A stretch of 64,000 nucleotides of DNA from Saururus chinensis (GCA_035235625.1 CP141140.1:11614685-11678684), one strand, 5' to 3'. Shown: positions 34,161 through 48,299, numbered from the stretch's first letter. Translations and numbers: made by a program. Notes: a model not told the origin generated them from the sequence alone.

Positions 34161-35842
34161 TTAGTTGCCCTACCCCTTTTAATCAAGTCCCACTAGACAC
34201 CCTTATTTTAAAAATATTTTATTTTTGCTAACTATTGCTTTAAAAAAATTTAAGAAGTTAATTATCATAGTGTATCGTGCATAGGTCACGAAGGGAAGCG
34301 TTTTTCATTTTCTGCTATGATAATGAGCGGATCGTAAGAAACGATTGTGAAATGTTCATTTTCGAGATCAAAGTCGTACATACCACTTATATTAATGTGC
34401 ATTAACGTGTACAATATTGATCTTAAAAATAAATGTTTCATATATATTTCTTACATTTTGCTCGCATGAGGGAGCATGAAAAATACTTAACGAAGATGAA
34501 GATGACCTCGTGTAACATAATTGTGTATAACGTAACATAAGTGGGTCCCATTTAGCTCAGTGTTGTACACCACGCTCTAGATATCTGGTTTCGGTCAGTT
34601 GACCGTTGTATGTGCCACTTTGAAAAAATCTTCAAAATGGCGGCGGGAGGGGCCGATGTGGAAGGGGGTCAAGCTGCAATCTTCCCTCCAAATCCAACTT
34701 TCCAACGGTAATATTGATACACCACTATGGGTGAAGGAGAGGTTCCTTCCCTCTACTACGTACATACGCACAACACTTTCTTAGCCCTTCAATCGCCGGG
34801 TTGACCCAGATTTCCCGAGTGGACTCGGGTTTACAACATCAGGCTCACTTTTGCACTCATTTTTAATCATATTGCCGCACTATATGTTTCAGGTATATTA
34901 AATAAATTTAGTAATACAAATTAAAAAAGCAACAATCTTGACTCAAACTACATTTAAATTTGCGATTGAAGGAATCAGAAATCTACCTATTATATTTAAG
35001 GTTGTAAATGTATTTCTGGTTCTTACTTATGCATTCATTAGGTGCCTACTATTTATTTAAAAAAAAACAATAAATAATGCAACTATATGGACTTCAATAA
35101 TCTCCCGTGTTCCCCATATCATATAGAAAAATGATACAGTGAGTTGTATGAATCTTGACCGCTCTAATTTCATATGAGGATTGATTGAAATACTCCAATT
35201 TCCTATTTTTAGCCCTCAGATAATAATTGAACGACCAGCTCACCTAGCTCATGGATATAGCAATTACCCGAGCTCCTTGCCCAATGCCCCCTTCTTGCTC
35301 ATGCAAATCAAAGTGGTATAAGAAACGGGAAGGCTTTTTGGCACCGACCTTTTTTACCTTCTAGATCGAACCCCTATTCACCCAAACATTGGGCTTCTAC
35401 TATTTTCAATGGGCAAATATAAAAGCACCAGAGAGGGGGAAGGGGGAGGAGGGGCCATGAAAGATAATTAATTGCAGGTGAAAAAGTTGGGGTCAAGCTA
35501 GGAATCGGATAGGAGGAAGAAGGGGAAATGGAGGTAGGTACAAGGTAAAATGATAGAACAAATATATATTAAATATACGGTATACATTGAAAGATATTAA
35601 AATTTTTACTTGGTGGTGAATTTTTGGGCGCCCTTATAGCTACATTATGCAATAAAATATTCCCATAATATGTGCCTAGTACACATAGATATATGCATGT
35701 TACGACGTATGTGACTAGGGGACATGCAGGTATTGAATTCGGTTGCCTGCCCCTTGTTACACGCGCAGACAAATTGTGTGATGCTATTGCACCCCAATTT
35801 ACTTAACCATTCATAAATTATTTTTCCTCAAATGAAAAACCA
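34161..35842. other. Intergenic, no gene recognised
   Basis: Mixed AT-rich sequence with a short open frame near 34599-34784 that I do not recognise. No repeats with clear ends. Confidence 0.35.
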
Positions 35843-37845
35843 TGTCACGACACCTTCTATAGTATGTAGCTAATAAAACTATTTCACGAGTTTATAAAAC
35901 GTTCAATAGATAAATTGGGGACATAAGAGACACATATTTCACAAACCTTGGTTGTGATAAAACAGTAATTAAATATATAAATATCTAAGTAAATTAAAAT
36001 AGTCACAATATCTACAGTTGAGTACTTGAGTCTTACACATGCATGAGTTAAATATAATGACAAGTGACAGTCTCTCGTGCCTGAAAGTAAATTTAGAGAG
36101 ATGAAAGGTCAACAAGCTAAAACGATAGGCTCCGCCATACAGTTACGACTTTCCCAATAGTTCTAAATAGTCTTCTACATGAAGAACTTACATTATAAAT
36201 GATGCTTAGTATACATGTATACTTAGTAGAATTGCAAACCAATTAAAAATGAGTAGTTGATGAATACATCAAATCATCAAATAACAATTTACTACTAAAA
36301 CCATTTGAAATTTATGAAATCAAGATTATACATACCTTTTAAAGTCAAACATGCTTACAACATAGAACTTCACTTTATAGTTCACTAGACGCGATAGCCT
36401 CATTTAGAATATCCCACTGTACTAGACATTGGACTATCACAAACTCAACCTCAATCTTTGCTTAAAGCCTACCCTACCCCATTTACGCCATTATGAAAGG
36501 GCTCACTAAAGCTCATGGACCATGTCGAGATTTTGATTGTCATGATCGTCAAAACTTGTATTGTGAGGGACCGATAATCTTTTAATGTTATACTCCATTC
36601 GAACCTAACTCTCAAGTCAGAGGAGTGGTTCTATATAACTCTCACACTTAGAGAGACGAAAGACCATGATCATGTTTCATTACATATTTTTTTGTTCTAT
36701 GTGGCTAAATGACTCCCTTCATGAGCCAACCAAACACCAGGATTTTATTGTCCTTAAGTGTCAAATACATCAATTCTAGGTAGTTAATCATCATATTACA
36801 AAGTCTCATGTGCATTAGAGTTTGCTAGCCGCTACTTAATACATGCTTATTTATCATCCAAACATGTAACCAAAATCTTTCGTAAAATATGCAATTATGT
36901 ATAATTATTATGTAGCTTAATCATTACTATAAATCACAACGTAAATCTTTTACCACGAGGTACCATCAGTAACCTCATCGACATATCGCCAAAACACCGA
37001 TGACCATAAGTGATCCATCAATGTGTTGAACATTCACTGACAATGGGTTGGTTAGGAAAGCCCACCTCACCGATGCTATGCTGACACATCAGCCTCACTG
37101 CCGATGACCGGTCCACATGCATGACTTTGCATGTATGTAAGGGTATTGTTCATTATCCTTTCACTAGTGCAGCCATTGACACATCAGTGACCTTATCGAT
37201 AATCGGGAAAAACATGATTATACAACCCACATTATTTCCAATTACATTTTACTGAATAAAAACTAAAATAAATTGTTTCAAACTAAAGTTGTGAACCATT
37301 TGAGTAATAAATCAAACATTCCACCATTACAATATGAAATTACCATTGAAGCATAATCATGCATGACATAACTGAAAGAAAATTACATGCATATGTTCAA
37401 GATCATCAAAAACTAAAAGAAAATCATAAATATATAATAATTTTCTATATTTTAAAGAGTACTTTGCAATCCAACATGTACCAATGCAGTATTTTTCCTC
37501 TCCGATGCAAAATCTCCTTCTGAGCTGCTCCCAATCACTCATACCGGTGATAGGACTCATATGAGACTTCCCTTCTCTCCCAACTTTTGTCTTTCACTCT
37601 TTTTTATTCTGGGCTAACTATTTATGGAATATGGAAACTATAAAATAACTTCATTTTTTTGAAATAATTGATGTATACAATTATTATTAGTAAGTTACTA
37701 AGTCGTCAATGCGTCGATGCTTACCAACAATAACATTACATTGTTTTATCGATAAGTCACTGATATATTGATGACTCGCTGGTGAAAAAAATAAATTTTT
37801 TAAAAATAATAAAATAATTTTTTTATTGAAAAACGAGGTGTCACA
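35843..37845 (-). mobile_element. Solo-LTR-like copy, minus orientation, same family as 28778-31723
   Basis: On the minus strand it begins TGTGACACCTCG and ends GGTGTCGTGACA, matching the end types of the 28778-31723 LTR. Shared internal blocks in the same order include CATCGGTGAGG, ATTAAAAGAT..GGTCCC and GCGTAAATGGGG. About 0.9 kb shorter. Flanks AACCA and ATTGA do not match, so the exact ends are provisional. Confidence 0.6.
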
Positions 37846-38487
37846 ATTGAGTTGGATGCACGCCAATGTGCATGACCTTGTGCATGCTAACTTTTTTCTA
37901 TTACTCCTTATATCCTATATTAATAGTTGCATTTAGTTTTTAAAAATAAAGTAATTTTAATTTATTTTAAAAAATAAATATAATTATTAATTTAAGGCGA
38001 AGGAAATATAAAATTAAGAAAATAGTTATAATTATAAGAACATAATTGAGCATTATACGACTCGGTCGGGTCTCGGCTCGGGTGGAACTGGAACGGGGCC
38101 CTGGAATCGGAATGTTTGGAGCCACGGGTTTTGGCGGTAATTCACCTGCTCGTGCTCGTGGTGGAACGGGCAGAGGCCGTTGCCATTCGGAGCAGGAGTC
38201 TCTCGCCTTTGCTTCAGTCTCTCGTATCGCACAAACGCAGGTCACAGGCACATCTAGGGTAGATCTCCGAAGTACCTAAACCACGTCCATCTTCCCCCAT
38301 TCCACTTCTCTCCTTATTAATGGCGACCCCCTTTCTGCTTCTCAAACCCTAACTAGCAATTAGCCTTCGTTCCTTGTCAATCCTCTCTGTTTTCCTCCCG
38401 ATTTTTCGCCATTTTTTTGGGAGAAGTGGAACCCTAACGAGGACAGGCGGGGGGATCTTGGTGTTTAAGGGCATTCGCCTGTTTTAT

Positions 38488-41400
38488 ATGGAGGATGGGG
38501 GCGTGGATTCTGCGACGAATGGAGATCGGAAGAGGAAGGAGACGTGCTTGGACGAATCCACCGATGGTCGAGGGAGCAAGAGGGGGGGCGGCTCAGGGAG
38601 GGGGAGGGATTTGGAAGGGCGCTACGTGATGAAGGAGTTTCCCGGGATGGGCGTCTACTTGGGGAAGGTTGTCAGGTTCGACCGTGGCTTTTACAGGGTT
38701 CACTACGAGGACGGCGATTCAGAGGACTTGGAGTTTTGGGAGATTCGAGACATTCTGATAGCCGAGCAGGCCGATTCCGAATCCTACCAGATTGGTGTCC
38801 GAAAGCAGAAGCTGGACGATCTGCTGGCCGCGAAGAAGCGGAAGTTGCAGCCGGAACCTGTTGGTTCTACCGACGATTCTTCTGTTGCTGTCAGCGGATT
38901 GAGTTCAGATCTCGAGTCTGATGGCGAGGATGGTGATTCATCGGGAAGTATTGGTGAATCTAAACCGCAGGAGTCTGCCCCCTCTCCGGAGTCGTTGGTT
39001 CCTGTTTTGCCGCTTCCTTTGCCTCCTTCTTCTGGTGACCTGGGAATTCCAGAGGAAGCCGTTTCTCATCTGTTTTCGGTCTATAGTTTTTTCAGGTCGT
39101 TTAGCCATTTGATCTTTTTGAGTCCTTTCAGCCTTGATAGCTTCGTGGGGTCCCTCAATTGCACCTTACAGAACTCTTTGTTGGATTCCATTCATGTCTC
39201 TCTTATGCGGGCTTTGAGGCGCCATCTCCAGACACTATCTTCTGATGGGAATCGGCTTGCTTTGAGGTGTCTGAGGTCTGCATTGTTTTCTTTTCTGCTG
39301 CCTTTTTCTTTTTGTAAAATAAGCAATTTTTTTGCTTTTTATGCTCATTAATGTATGTTGCCATCGATAATCTGAAATATGGTTGTCAACTTTGCAGACG
39401 CCTTGATTGGGATTTTTTGGATACACTGACTTGGCCTGTTTTTCTGGTGGAATATTTATTGATAATGGGTTATACTAAAGGGGAGGATTGGAGAGCGTTT
39501 TACAACCAGGTCTTAGGTGGCGAATATTACAATCTGTCCTTGATAATGAAGCTTAGGGTTTTACAGATTTTGTGTGATGATGTCCTCGACTCTGCAGAGC
39601 TCCGAGCAGAAATTGACATGCGGGAAAGTGCGGAAATGGAAGTAGATGCTGATGGGACAGCCAACCCCTGTACTGAAAGTGGGCCAAAGAGAGTTCACCC
39701 GAGATACACCAAGACCTCAGCTTGCAAAGATGTAGCTACTTTGGAAGACTATGTTGAATCAGAGCAAAGAAGTTCTATGGGCTCTAAGACTGTGGTGCAG
39801 GAGGCAGATGCAACAGATGTTGCTAATGATGGGAACAGCGATGAGTGCCGGCTTTGTGGAATGGATGGAACCTTACTTTGCTGTGATGGATGCCCGTCAG
39901 CATACCACTCCAGATGCATTGGACTAAGTAAAGCACATGTACCAAATGGTCTGTGGTTTTGTCCGGAATGTTCTGTCAATAGGATGTATCCTGCTTGTTC
40001 GAAAATAGGAATGGGACTGAGAGGAGCTGAAGTTTTTGGCATTGATCCTTATGAGCGAGTGTATCTGGGCACATGCAATTACTTGGTTGTGTAAGGCTTT
40101 CTACTTCTTGCAATCTTGTTGTAACCTAGTCTTGCTTTTATTTTCTTGCACACTGTTATCATGAACAACTTTTTATAGTGTGAGGGGTAAAGTATATTTA
40201 AATTAAGTATGATGCTGTAGACAGATATCGTGAACAATTTTTTTGTAGTATCTTTTAATCAAGCACACTACATTGGTGTAAAAGAATATCTACATAATGG
40301 AGTTTATAACATTATGCAGTGGATTCTGTTTTAATTTACGTTAATTGTTTAAATTAAGAAGACAATTGACTGGATACACGATTTTGACTAACATGACACA
40401 TATTTGTGGAAATGCATACTTTATGATGTGATACTGAAGTTTTATAGCGAATTAAGTTATAAAGTGGATTTACTTGATAAAAATAATTGCTCTTTCAGTT
40501 TAAGCCTCAAACGTTCTGAAAAATTTTTAAATTTGAGGGAACATGTGTAGTTGAAGCTGAATCCAGTGATCCACATAATTGTGTTTCCTTTTGATGAATG
40601 CCTCCAGGCTTGCTTTGTCCATGAACGGTGAACCAGTTTCCAGATACTACAGTCTGAGTGATGTTCCAAGTGTTTTTAAATTGCTATACACATCTGAAAG
40701 CAAATCAGTTTACTCTGAGATCTGCAAGGGTATATTACAATATTGGCACCCATCTGGAGAATTAAGGCTCTTAGATCCTCAAAAACGTGAAACTAGCTCA
40801 GGGTTGATTAATGGAGGCAGAGATGCTAGAGACATTTATTCTGTTAATAGGACCCTCATTCCATCAAGTGCTGCTGCCATTGCGACTTCTACAAGCAACA
40901 TGAGCAAAAACGGAGAACCTTGTCAGGAGAGTGGCTCCCATGAAGCCATAGAGACCATGGCAAGTTTGAACTCAGTAAGCCTATCTAATGTTTCGGATAT
41001 GAAAAAGGATGTTGGATCTGATGATGTAGATATATTAATGTGGCCAAACACAAAAACAGGGCTTCTTGAACATTATGAATCTAAAACCACAATAGCTTCT
41101 GTGCCACCGGTTATGCCTGCTGACTCTTCTGAGTTAAACATTCAGAAGTCAGGTGAAAGATCAACAATAGTAGATGTTGGTTGCAAGGAAGATGCTGGAA
41201 TTGGGAAACTTAATGAATATGCTAATGTTGAAAGCCCACATTTGGGAACTTCCTTTAAGCGACATTGTTACATAAATCAGTACATGCATGGTGATGTTGC
41301 TGCCTCTGCTGCTGCAAATTTAGCAATTCTGATGTCAGAAAATAGGAAAGCTGCCGAGATCATTGTTTCTTCTAATTCTGGAAAAGTAACTGCTGAAAGT

Positions 41401-44400
41401 GTGTCTCTCCAGCTAAAAGCATTTTCTGGTGCAGCTTTGCATTTTCAATGGCCAAGTGCTGAAAAAAGGCTATTAGATGTCCCAAGAGAGAGATGTGGCT
41501 GGTGTATTGGCTGCAAGGTTCCACCAAGCAGAAAAATGCGTTGCTTATTGAATTCTGCAGCTTTAAATGTCTTGAAAGGTGCTGCAAGAGGCCTAGGCAT
41601 TATTCGTGTTATGAAAAATGGAGAGGGAACTCTTTCTGCTATTGCAGCATATATCTTACACATGGAGGAAAATTTACAAGGTCTTATAATAGGTTCACTG
41701 TCTAGTGGAGCCTACCGGAGCCAATGGCGAAGGCAGTTGGAGATAGTATCAAGTTGCAAGTCCCTGAAATATCATCTGCTTGAAGTAAGTTCTAATTGTG
41801 TATAATAGATGTTCAGAATTATGTTTTTTTCCTGATATTATTGATAATAATATCTAAAAGACTGGGAATGTGTATGGATAAAATGACTCGTGATGTGTTA
41901 TGAATATGGACAGAATTAGTGACTTGATGCCATCCTATAGATGCAATCACATACCCTCTCATTCTTTTTAGAATCTGATATATGCTCCATTAACATAGAG
42001 CAATATTCCAATGAACCTGCATGTGACTCATACTATTATAGTATATGTCATGTTTTTTGAGAACTCATTTTAACGAACTTAAATGATTGTCCTGCTTGTA
42101 GCTTGAGGAGAGCATTCATCTACTTGCTTTTTCTGCGGGATGGGCTAAGATGGTTGATGATTGGCCTGTGGAGATATCTTCTGTACAAAGTGGTTCTGCT
42201 GTCTTTGGACTACCCCAAAAGCGTGGTTCATGTACGAGGCGAAGCAAGAAACAGGCTGCAATTTCTGAGGACAATATGAATCCTTGTCCTGATTGGTGGC
42301 GAGGAAGTAAAACTGCAAAGCTAATATTTCAGAAAGGTGTCATTCCTAGCTCTATTATTAAAAAAGTCGGTCGTCAAGGTAAACTTACTCTTCTGGTAGG
42401 ATCTTTTATTCATTAACCTTTTGCTCCATTCGGAGGTGACTTATATAGCATCTCAGGTGGTTTCAAGAAAATTCCTGGCATTTCTTATGCTGAGGAAATT
42501 TCTAAAAGAAGTCAGCAATTTGCTTGGAGAGCTGCTGTGGAAATGAGCAGAAATGCATCACAACTGGCTCTTCAGGTTTGTTTTCAGCTTTTCTTGGTCT
42601 TTATTGCAAGAAGGCCTTGCCAAAGCATGGCTGTCTGTGTGGCCTTTTTTTTATTCATCAAGAACAATTTAATATCTTCATGATGAAATTTCCTCGTACT
42701 TTAGGGGGTCAAAAAGATCTTCATTATTCTTTTGACTATACCAGTAGGAAGGAGTTCTAAAACCTCTTTCCTGTGCTGGTTGCTTATTTTTTGAAGATTT
42801 GTGCATAAACTTCTTCAAGCTTTGATGTGAAACTGTGTTATTTCTAAGTGCCCTAATACTTGTTTCTTCTTCTTGCTCCTTTACCTGTTTATTTCCATTT
42901 TTTTAAATGCATGTTCCTATAAGTACCGATCCGGAGGCTATAGTGTGCCCCTGTTAATGTGGCTGCAAGATATAAGTATTAAGAGACTTAATATTTGAGC
43001 TTTTATGACTTAGGCGTTTTATTTAGAAGATTACATTCTAATCAACTCAGGATTTTAGATTTGAATTTTTTGGTCATATTTAGAGTTTCTTTTACAGTAG
43101 TTTATTTCCAATTAAAGATTTCATGTAAGCCTTTAAAAAGGCATAAACTTTCATTACTAGGGGAGTTGATGAAATGAGTTTTTTTTATTGTGAGTCTCTT
43201 TTAGAGAGCTTGCCTGTGTTTGGTGGATTCCGACCACCCCTTGCCAGTGGACTCCGGTACCTATAAAAAGGCATTAACTTTCATTAATAGGGGAGCTGAT
43301 GAATAGAGTTTTTTTATTGTGAGTCTATTTTAGAGAGCTTGCTTGTGTTCGGTGGATTCCGACCACCCCTTGCTGGTAGACTCCGGTAAACCCACTGTTG
43401 GGTGGAATTCGGCAGAAACCTTGGTGGATTCCAAGGCCTATATCTCCTACCCCTCATTTCCCCATTCCCCCTTTTCTCTCCACTTGGACACTATCTGGCA
43501 TCAAACACCTTTATAACCTTTGAAGAATTGCAGGAGCTTTGCTAAACCTTTGTGTAAAGCTGCAAACAAACTTTGAATTGTACCTTATCTCCTTAATCAC
43601 TTAACCAGCTCTACTCGTTCTCCAGTTATACCTTAAAAGGCATTCATGAGAAACCTTGAAATTATCTATAAGCATGACAATTCTATCTGCATTTTGCCCT
43701 CACAAAATACCTCTGAGGTGTGACAACTGCATAAGGTGTAAAAGTTTTCTCAACTTTCCATCAAGGTGGTCAAATTTTTATCCCCTGCCTTGGAATAGAA
43801 TCAAAATATGTCTGTCTACACAAAAACCCTTCTACCTTTTTGTAGAATATGGGTGATAGCAATGATTTATCATAGTTCTAAGATGGTTAGAAGGGAGGTT
43901 AAGGTGAAGAAAGGAAGAGTTTTGCTATAAGTTTGTCATGCCTGGCTATGTTTATCGTTTGAGATTTTTAATGCATAAAAACATAGATGTTGGTTTCTCT
44001 TTGATGGTTGTTGTAAAGTAGAAAATTGTTCTCAGAGAATTTAACATCATTTTATTGTCAACCTTGTTGTGTATTCTTAATTCATGTGGAACTTTGTGTA
44101 AATTTTTTGTAACTGAATGTAATTCTCATTTGCAAACATTTCCACTTTCAAATGATTTAATTGCAGATACAATATAGATAAAACTGATGTGCTTTTGCGC
44201 ACTGGAATACTTGCAGAAAATGTGCAACAATGTGTGGGCCCATGGTGGGGTCGCATGCCTGGGCGCGCATGGAGCCCATATATGGTTGCACATGTGCTGC
44301 AGGTGTGCCTAGGCTGCAAGCAGCATTACTCTATAGTCCGATTATTTGCAAAGTATATTCTGTCGTAGAAAATTACAGTAGAGTTTTAGTACTCATCAGC

Positions 44401-47289
44401 AAATGATATGATGATTAGTGCAGATTGGATTGTTTGTCATTCTTTTTATCCTTTTTTATTCTGCTCTTTCAATGAGTTGGAGTAAACTAACATTTACATG
44501 GGAACTTTGTTTACAGATTTTCAAAATTGTTCTGTTCTTGTATAATAAATATGTATATGTATTTCTTCTGAAAGTAGTGGTATGGACTTCTGTCAATTTG
44601 GTCTAACTTGAAATGTGCATCAGGTGAGGTATCTAGATTCTCACATTCGATGGAGTGACATTGTCCATCCAGAACAAATCTCCCAAGAAGGAAAGGGTTC
44701 AGATGTTGAAACTGTATCTGCATTTAGAAATGCCGTTATCTGTGGGAAGAAAGTTATGGAAAGGAGGGCAAGTTATGCATTGGTATTTGTTAATAAGAGC
44801 CATCTTCCCTTGCGCCTTATGAAGCATGTTGTAGAAACAGAACCAATGGAGAATGGAAAAGAGAAGATGTGGTTCTATGAAACTCATGTGCCTCTGTATC
44901 TGATAAAAGAATATGAAAATAAGGCAGGAAATGTACCTTCAGCGTTGCCTCAGAAACCACAACGTCATTTGGCAAAGCATCATACCAGGCAGTTAAAAGC
45001 ATGCCAAAAAAGTGATACATTTTCTTATCTTATGTACAAGGTAGGGAATCCCATCAAGAGCGCTTGCATTTCTTGCCAGATGGAGGTTTTTCTCAGGTAT
45101 TTTCTGTTTCATTTCTATTTGCTTTTGAAAAAGACTATCAGAGTAGGGACCCCTGATATGTTTGTTTATTAATCTCTCTCTGTTACTATTTTTTTAGTTT
45201 ATTCTTGTTATTTGTGCTCTTCTTATGCTTTGTCTACTTGATATTCTAACCATCCGGAGATTCTGAGTGAGACAGAAATTTAGGGTGTTAAAACACTGCA
45301 AGAACAAATGTTAGTGTTCATTTAAAGATTAATAATAATATTAAATAATATCGTATTTTGATCACATGAAACCTGATCAGCTACAGAAATACTCATAATT
45401 TCCTTAAAAGCCATTTATTGCTCTACTGATGGATTTTATTGTTTGTTTTCAGGCAAGCTGTCAAATGCAATTTGTGTCAAGGTACTATGTCTCCTGCTTT
45501 CAAATGTAATGAAGTGATTTACTATTGGTCATCTGTTAATTGTCAACTGATTGTTTTTATTCTGTCATTTTACTGTCAGGTTTATGCCACAAAGATTGTG
45601 TAATACCATCCACAGCTGCTAAGGGTGACACGCTATCTGACTTTTTATGTAACAAATGTTACCATAGGGAAGTTTCTTCTTCAAATGAATCTTCCAAGAA
45701 GCAGTTGGAATTCATTTGTGAATCCACGGCTTTGAATGAGAATTGTAATAAGCAACTGAAAGTTACGTCCGAATCCACTTTGCTAAATAGAAATACTCAA
45801 AAGCATTTGAAAGTAAAGTCATCGTTGGAATGTAATAATCTGGCTGCTGAGATTCTGCAGGAGGAAGGTAATCAAAATATTGCACGAAATCATCCACAGA
45901 TGCAGCAAACCAAATCCATTCCCAATTTATCTAAGAAAAACAAAAATGTTGTGAACTCTAATTACGGCCTTGTCTGGAGGAAAGGAAAAGCAAAAACACA
46001 TGATGATGCTTCAAGCTTCAGGCTCCAAAATATTCTTCTTAGATGCAGTGTCAACATGGACCCTTTGAAGGGACCTATCTGTATCCTTTGTCAACAGCCT
46101 TACAATTCAGATCTCATGTACATCCGTTGCCATACTTGCTCAAGTAGGCCTTCATAGTTAATTGTTGTTAGGCTATCTCGCCCATTTGTTTGCTATTCTT
46201 CTTTTCTATTAATGTTTTTCTTTTGTTACTGTTTAATATGTAGATTGGTACCATGCGGATGCAGTCCAGCTAAAAGAATCGCAGATTTTTGACCTAGTGG
46301 GCTTCAGGTGCTGCAAATGCCGGAGAAAGGGTTCACCAGTGTGTCCCTACTTAGACCCAAAATCAGTTGGCAAGAAGTTGTTTGTCAGAAATAACAAGAA
46401 GCATGGGAATGCAGAAAATAACAAATGCAGCATGAAACCTTTACCATTAGGATTTAATGACACAAATTGTGAAATGAAAGACACAATCTCTGAGCCAACA
46501 GAAAATGATATGGTTGAAGATGAGGATGCATCTCTTTTATCTTCAGCGGAGATTGTTGAACCATTTTCTGAAAGCAACTCAGTAGAAATTTTAACAGGAT
46601 GGGTTTCAGATATGCCCTTATACGAGTGCCCACAAAAGCTACCTGTTAGGCGGCATATAAAGCAAGAAGAGGACTCTGCAAGCTCAGATGTTGAACCATT
46701 TTTTGAAAACAACTCAGTAGAAGTATCACCAGGATGGAGTACAGATATGCCTTTGTACCACTGCCCGCAAAAGCTACCTGTTAGGCGGCATATAAAGCAA
46801 GAACAGGTTGCTGCAAGCTCAGATGTGGATCCAACCCATAATGATGCTGCAAACAATGAGACTGCCTCGTTACCTGTAGCTGAGTGGGATGTCAGCGGTG
46901 AGCTGGTTGACTTTGATGGAGTACAATTTAACGAAATGGAGTTTGAACCTCAGACTTACTTTTCTTTTCAAGAATTGTTGGCCTCTGAGGATGATCAAGA
47001 GTGGAATTTATGTGATGTTGATGCACCTACAGAGTCATCATATGATTGGAGTAATACAATGGTAACCTGTGCTGATACTGATGCTGGTTATCAGGCTATA
47101 GCTCCTAATAGTTCTTTGGAAGGGTCCGGCTTGGTTCCTTGTTGGAAGTGCCAGCAGTCTGAGCCCGCCCCAGATCTATTATGTGTAAAATGCAAACTAC
47201 AGATACATAGTCATTGTTCACCATGGATGGAACAGCCATCCTGGGATCCTAGTGAATGGGAGTGTGGTGGATGCCGGAGTTGGAGGTAA
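38488..47289 (+). CDS. PTM: DDT- and PHD-finger protein PTM (nine exons, 1721 aa predicted)
   Basis: Homologue of Arabidopsis PTM, a PHD transcription factor reported to link chloroplast state to nuclear transcription. Exons: 38488-39275, 39398-40090, 40608-41784, 42102-42378, 42457-42575, 44624-45096, 45453-45481, 45580-46143, 46244-47289. Together they make 5166 nt with no stop before the end, and all borders are GT-AG. Residues about 45-90 are a Tudor/agenet-like domain (YEDGDSEDLEFWEIRD). Residues about 186-350 are a DDT/WHIM-type region (RRLDWDFLDTLTWPVFLVEY). Residues about 411-458 are a PHD finger (CRLCGMDGTLLCCDGCPSAY). Further PHD-like Cys/His clusters come from exons 6-9, and the last ends CGGCRSWR. 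The C-terminal acidic block has EFEPQTYFSFQELLAS. A 45-codon tandem duplication sits in exon 9. The membrane segments described for Arabidopsis PTM are not evident at this C-terminus. Confidence 0.9.
43135..43394 (+). repeat. 130-bp tandem duplication in PTM intron 5
   Basis: Copies 43135-43264 and 43265-43394 share AAAAAGGCAT.AACTTTCATT, AGAGAGCTTGC.TGTGTT and GGTGGATTCCGACCACCCC. A few substitutions separate them. Confidence 0.9.
46555..46824 (+). repeat. In-frame 135-bp tandem duplication in PTM exon 9
   Basis: Copies 46555-46689 and 46690-46824 each encode 45 residues. Both contain the block CPQKLPVRRHIKQE and start VEPF. They differ in the middle (ILTGWVSDMPLYEC versus VSPGWSTDMPLYHC). 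Confidence 0.95.
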
Positions 47290-48024
47290 AAAAATTGTTG
47301 TGTAAATTGGAGATGATTTGGTTTCAGTGAACAGAAAATTCTGTTTTGCGGAGCCATTATCAGGGGACTCGAGGTTGACAATTTTAAAATTCAAAAAATA
47401 CGATTTCTCTGCAATGGTAGAACCAACTCAAGAAATGCTTCGAGCATTTATAGGCTCCATTTTAGTGGGCAGGAGTATAGGCTCCATTACAGCCTTTGGA
47501 TATGGATGGCGAGGACGCAGGATGGTAAAACTAGGCATTTATACGGGCCACTTGGGACCTGTTTTCCCGGGACTTTTTATGTGCTTGGCTCCACTTCTCC
47601 TCAGACCCTAGGAGGTGAACTTGGCCGATCGCAAAATTTTGCTAACGGGTAAGACAGGGTCAATATATTACTAATTGTTTTGACGGATTCGCACCTTGAG
47701 CCTGTGGATGAATTTTTTTTCTCTCTTTTTTTGGTTGAAGTTTGGTGGGCATTGTATGTTCACATGCAGAAGCCTGAAAGGACGAGCGGTGTTTTTTTTC
47801 GCTTCTGATACCGATTCGTTTTATGCATGACTAGTGTAAAGATGCATGTAATCATATATTTGTTGGCCCAAATTAGGACCAAGGGTTTTTCACTGCCACA
47901 TTCCGCGTGTGCCATTGAGGATTGATGTACTTTTCCCTTTCTAACACACAAGTCAGTGTGAAGATTTCATTGTTAAATTGCCGATTAGTCATTTTTACCA
48001 CCGTAACACGTCATTGGAACAACT
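47290..48024 (+). other. PTM 3' flank
   Basis: Follows the PTM stop and should include its 3' UTR. An open frame at 47318-47611 is unfamiliar and probably not coding. Confidence 0.4.
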
Positions 48025-48170
48025 GGGGCCTACTTAATACGTGGGCCAAGGTAACGCTAGGTCTTAAGCAGAAGGAATTTAGAATTATGTGAAAATTGGG
48101 GCCTACTTAATACGTGGGCCAAGGTAACGCTAGGTCTTAAGCAGAAGGAATTTAGGATTATGTGAAAATT
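48025..48170 (+). repeat. 73-bp tandem duplication, nearly identical
   Basis: Two adjacent units beginning GGGGCCTACTTAATACGTGG at 48025 and 48098. I see one difference, AGAATT versus AGGATT, so it looks recent. Confidence 0.95.
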
Positions 48171-48299
48171 AGCTGACCGAAATAATTGCCTTTTAAGTCA
48201 AATTAATTGGCATGAGACGTTTTCTAGCGTGTCTTCAGTAGTTTTGACTTTCTTTAGAAAATGGGATTTTGTGGTCTAGCCGCTATGGCCTAACGTTTG

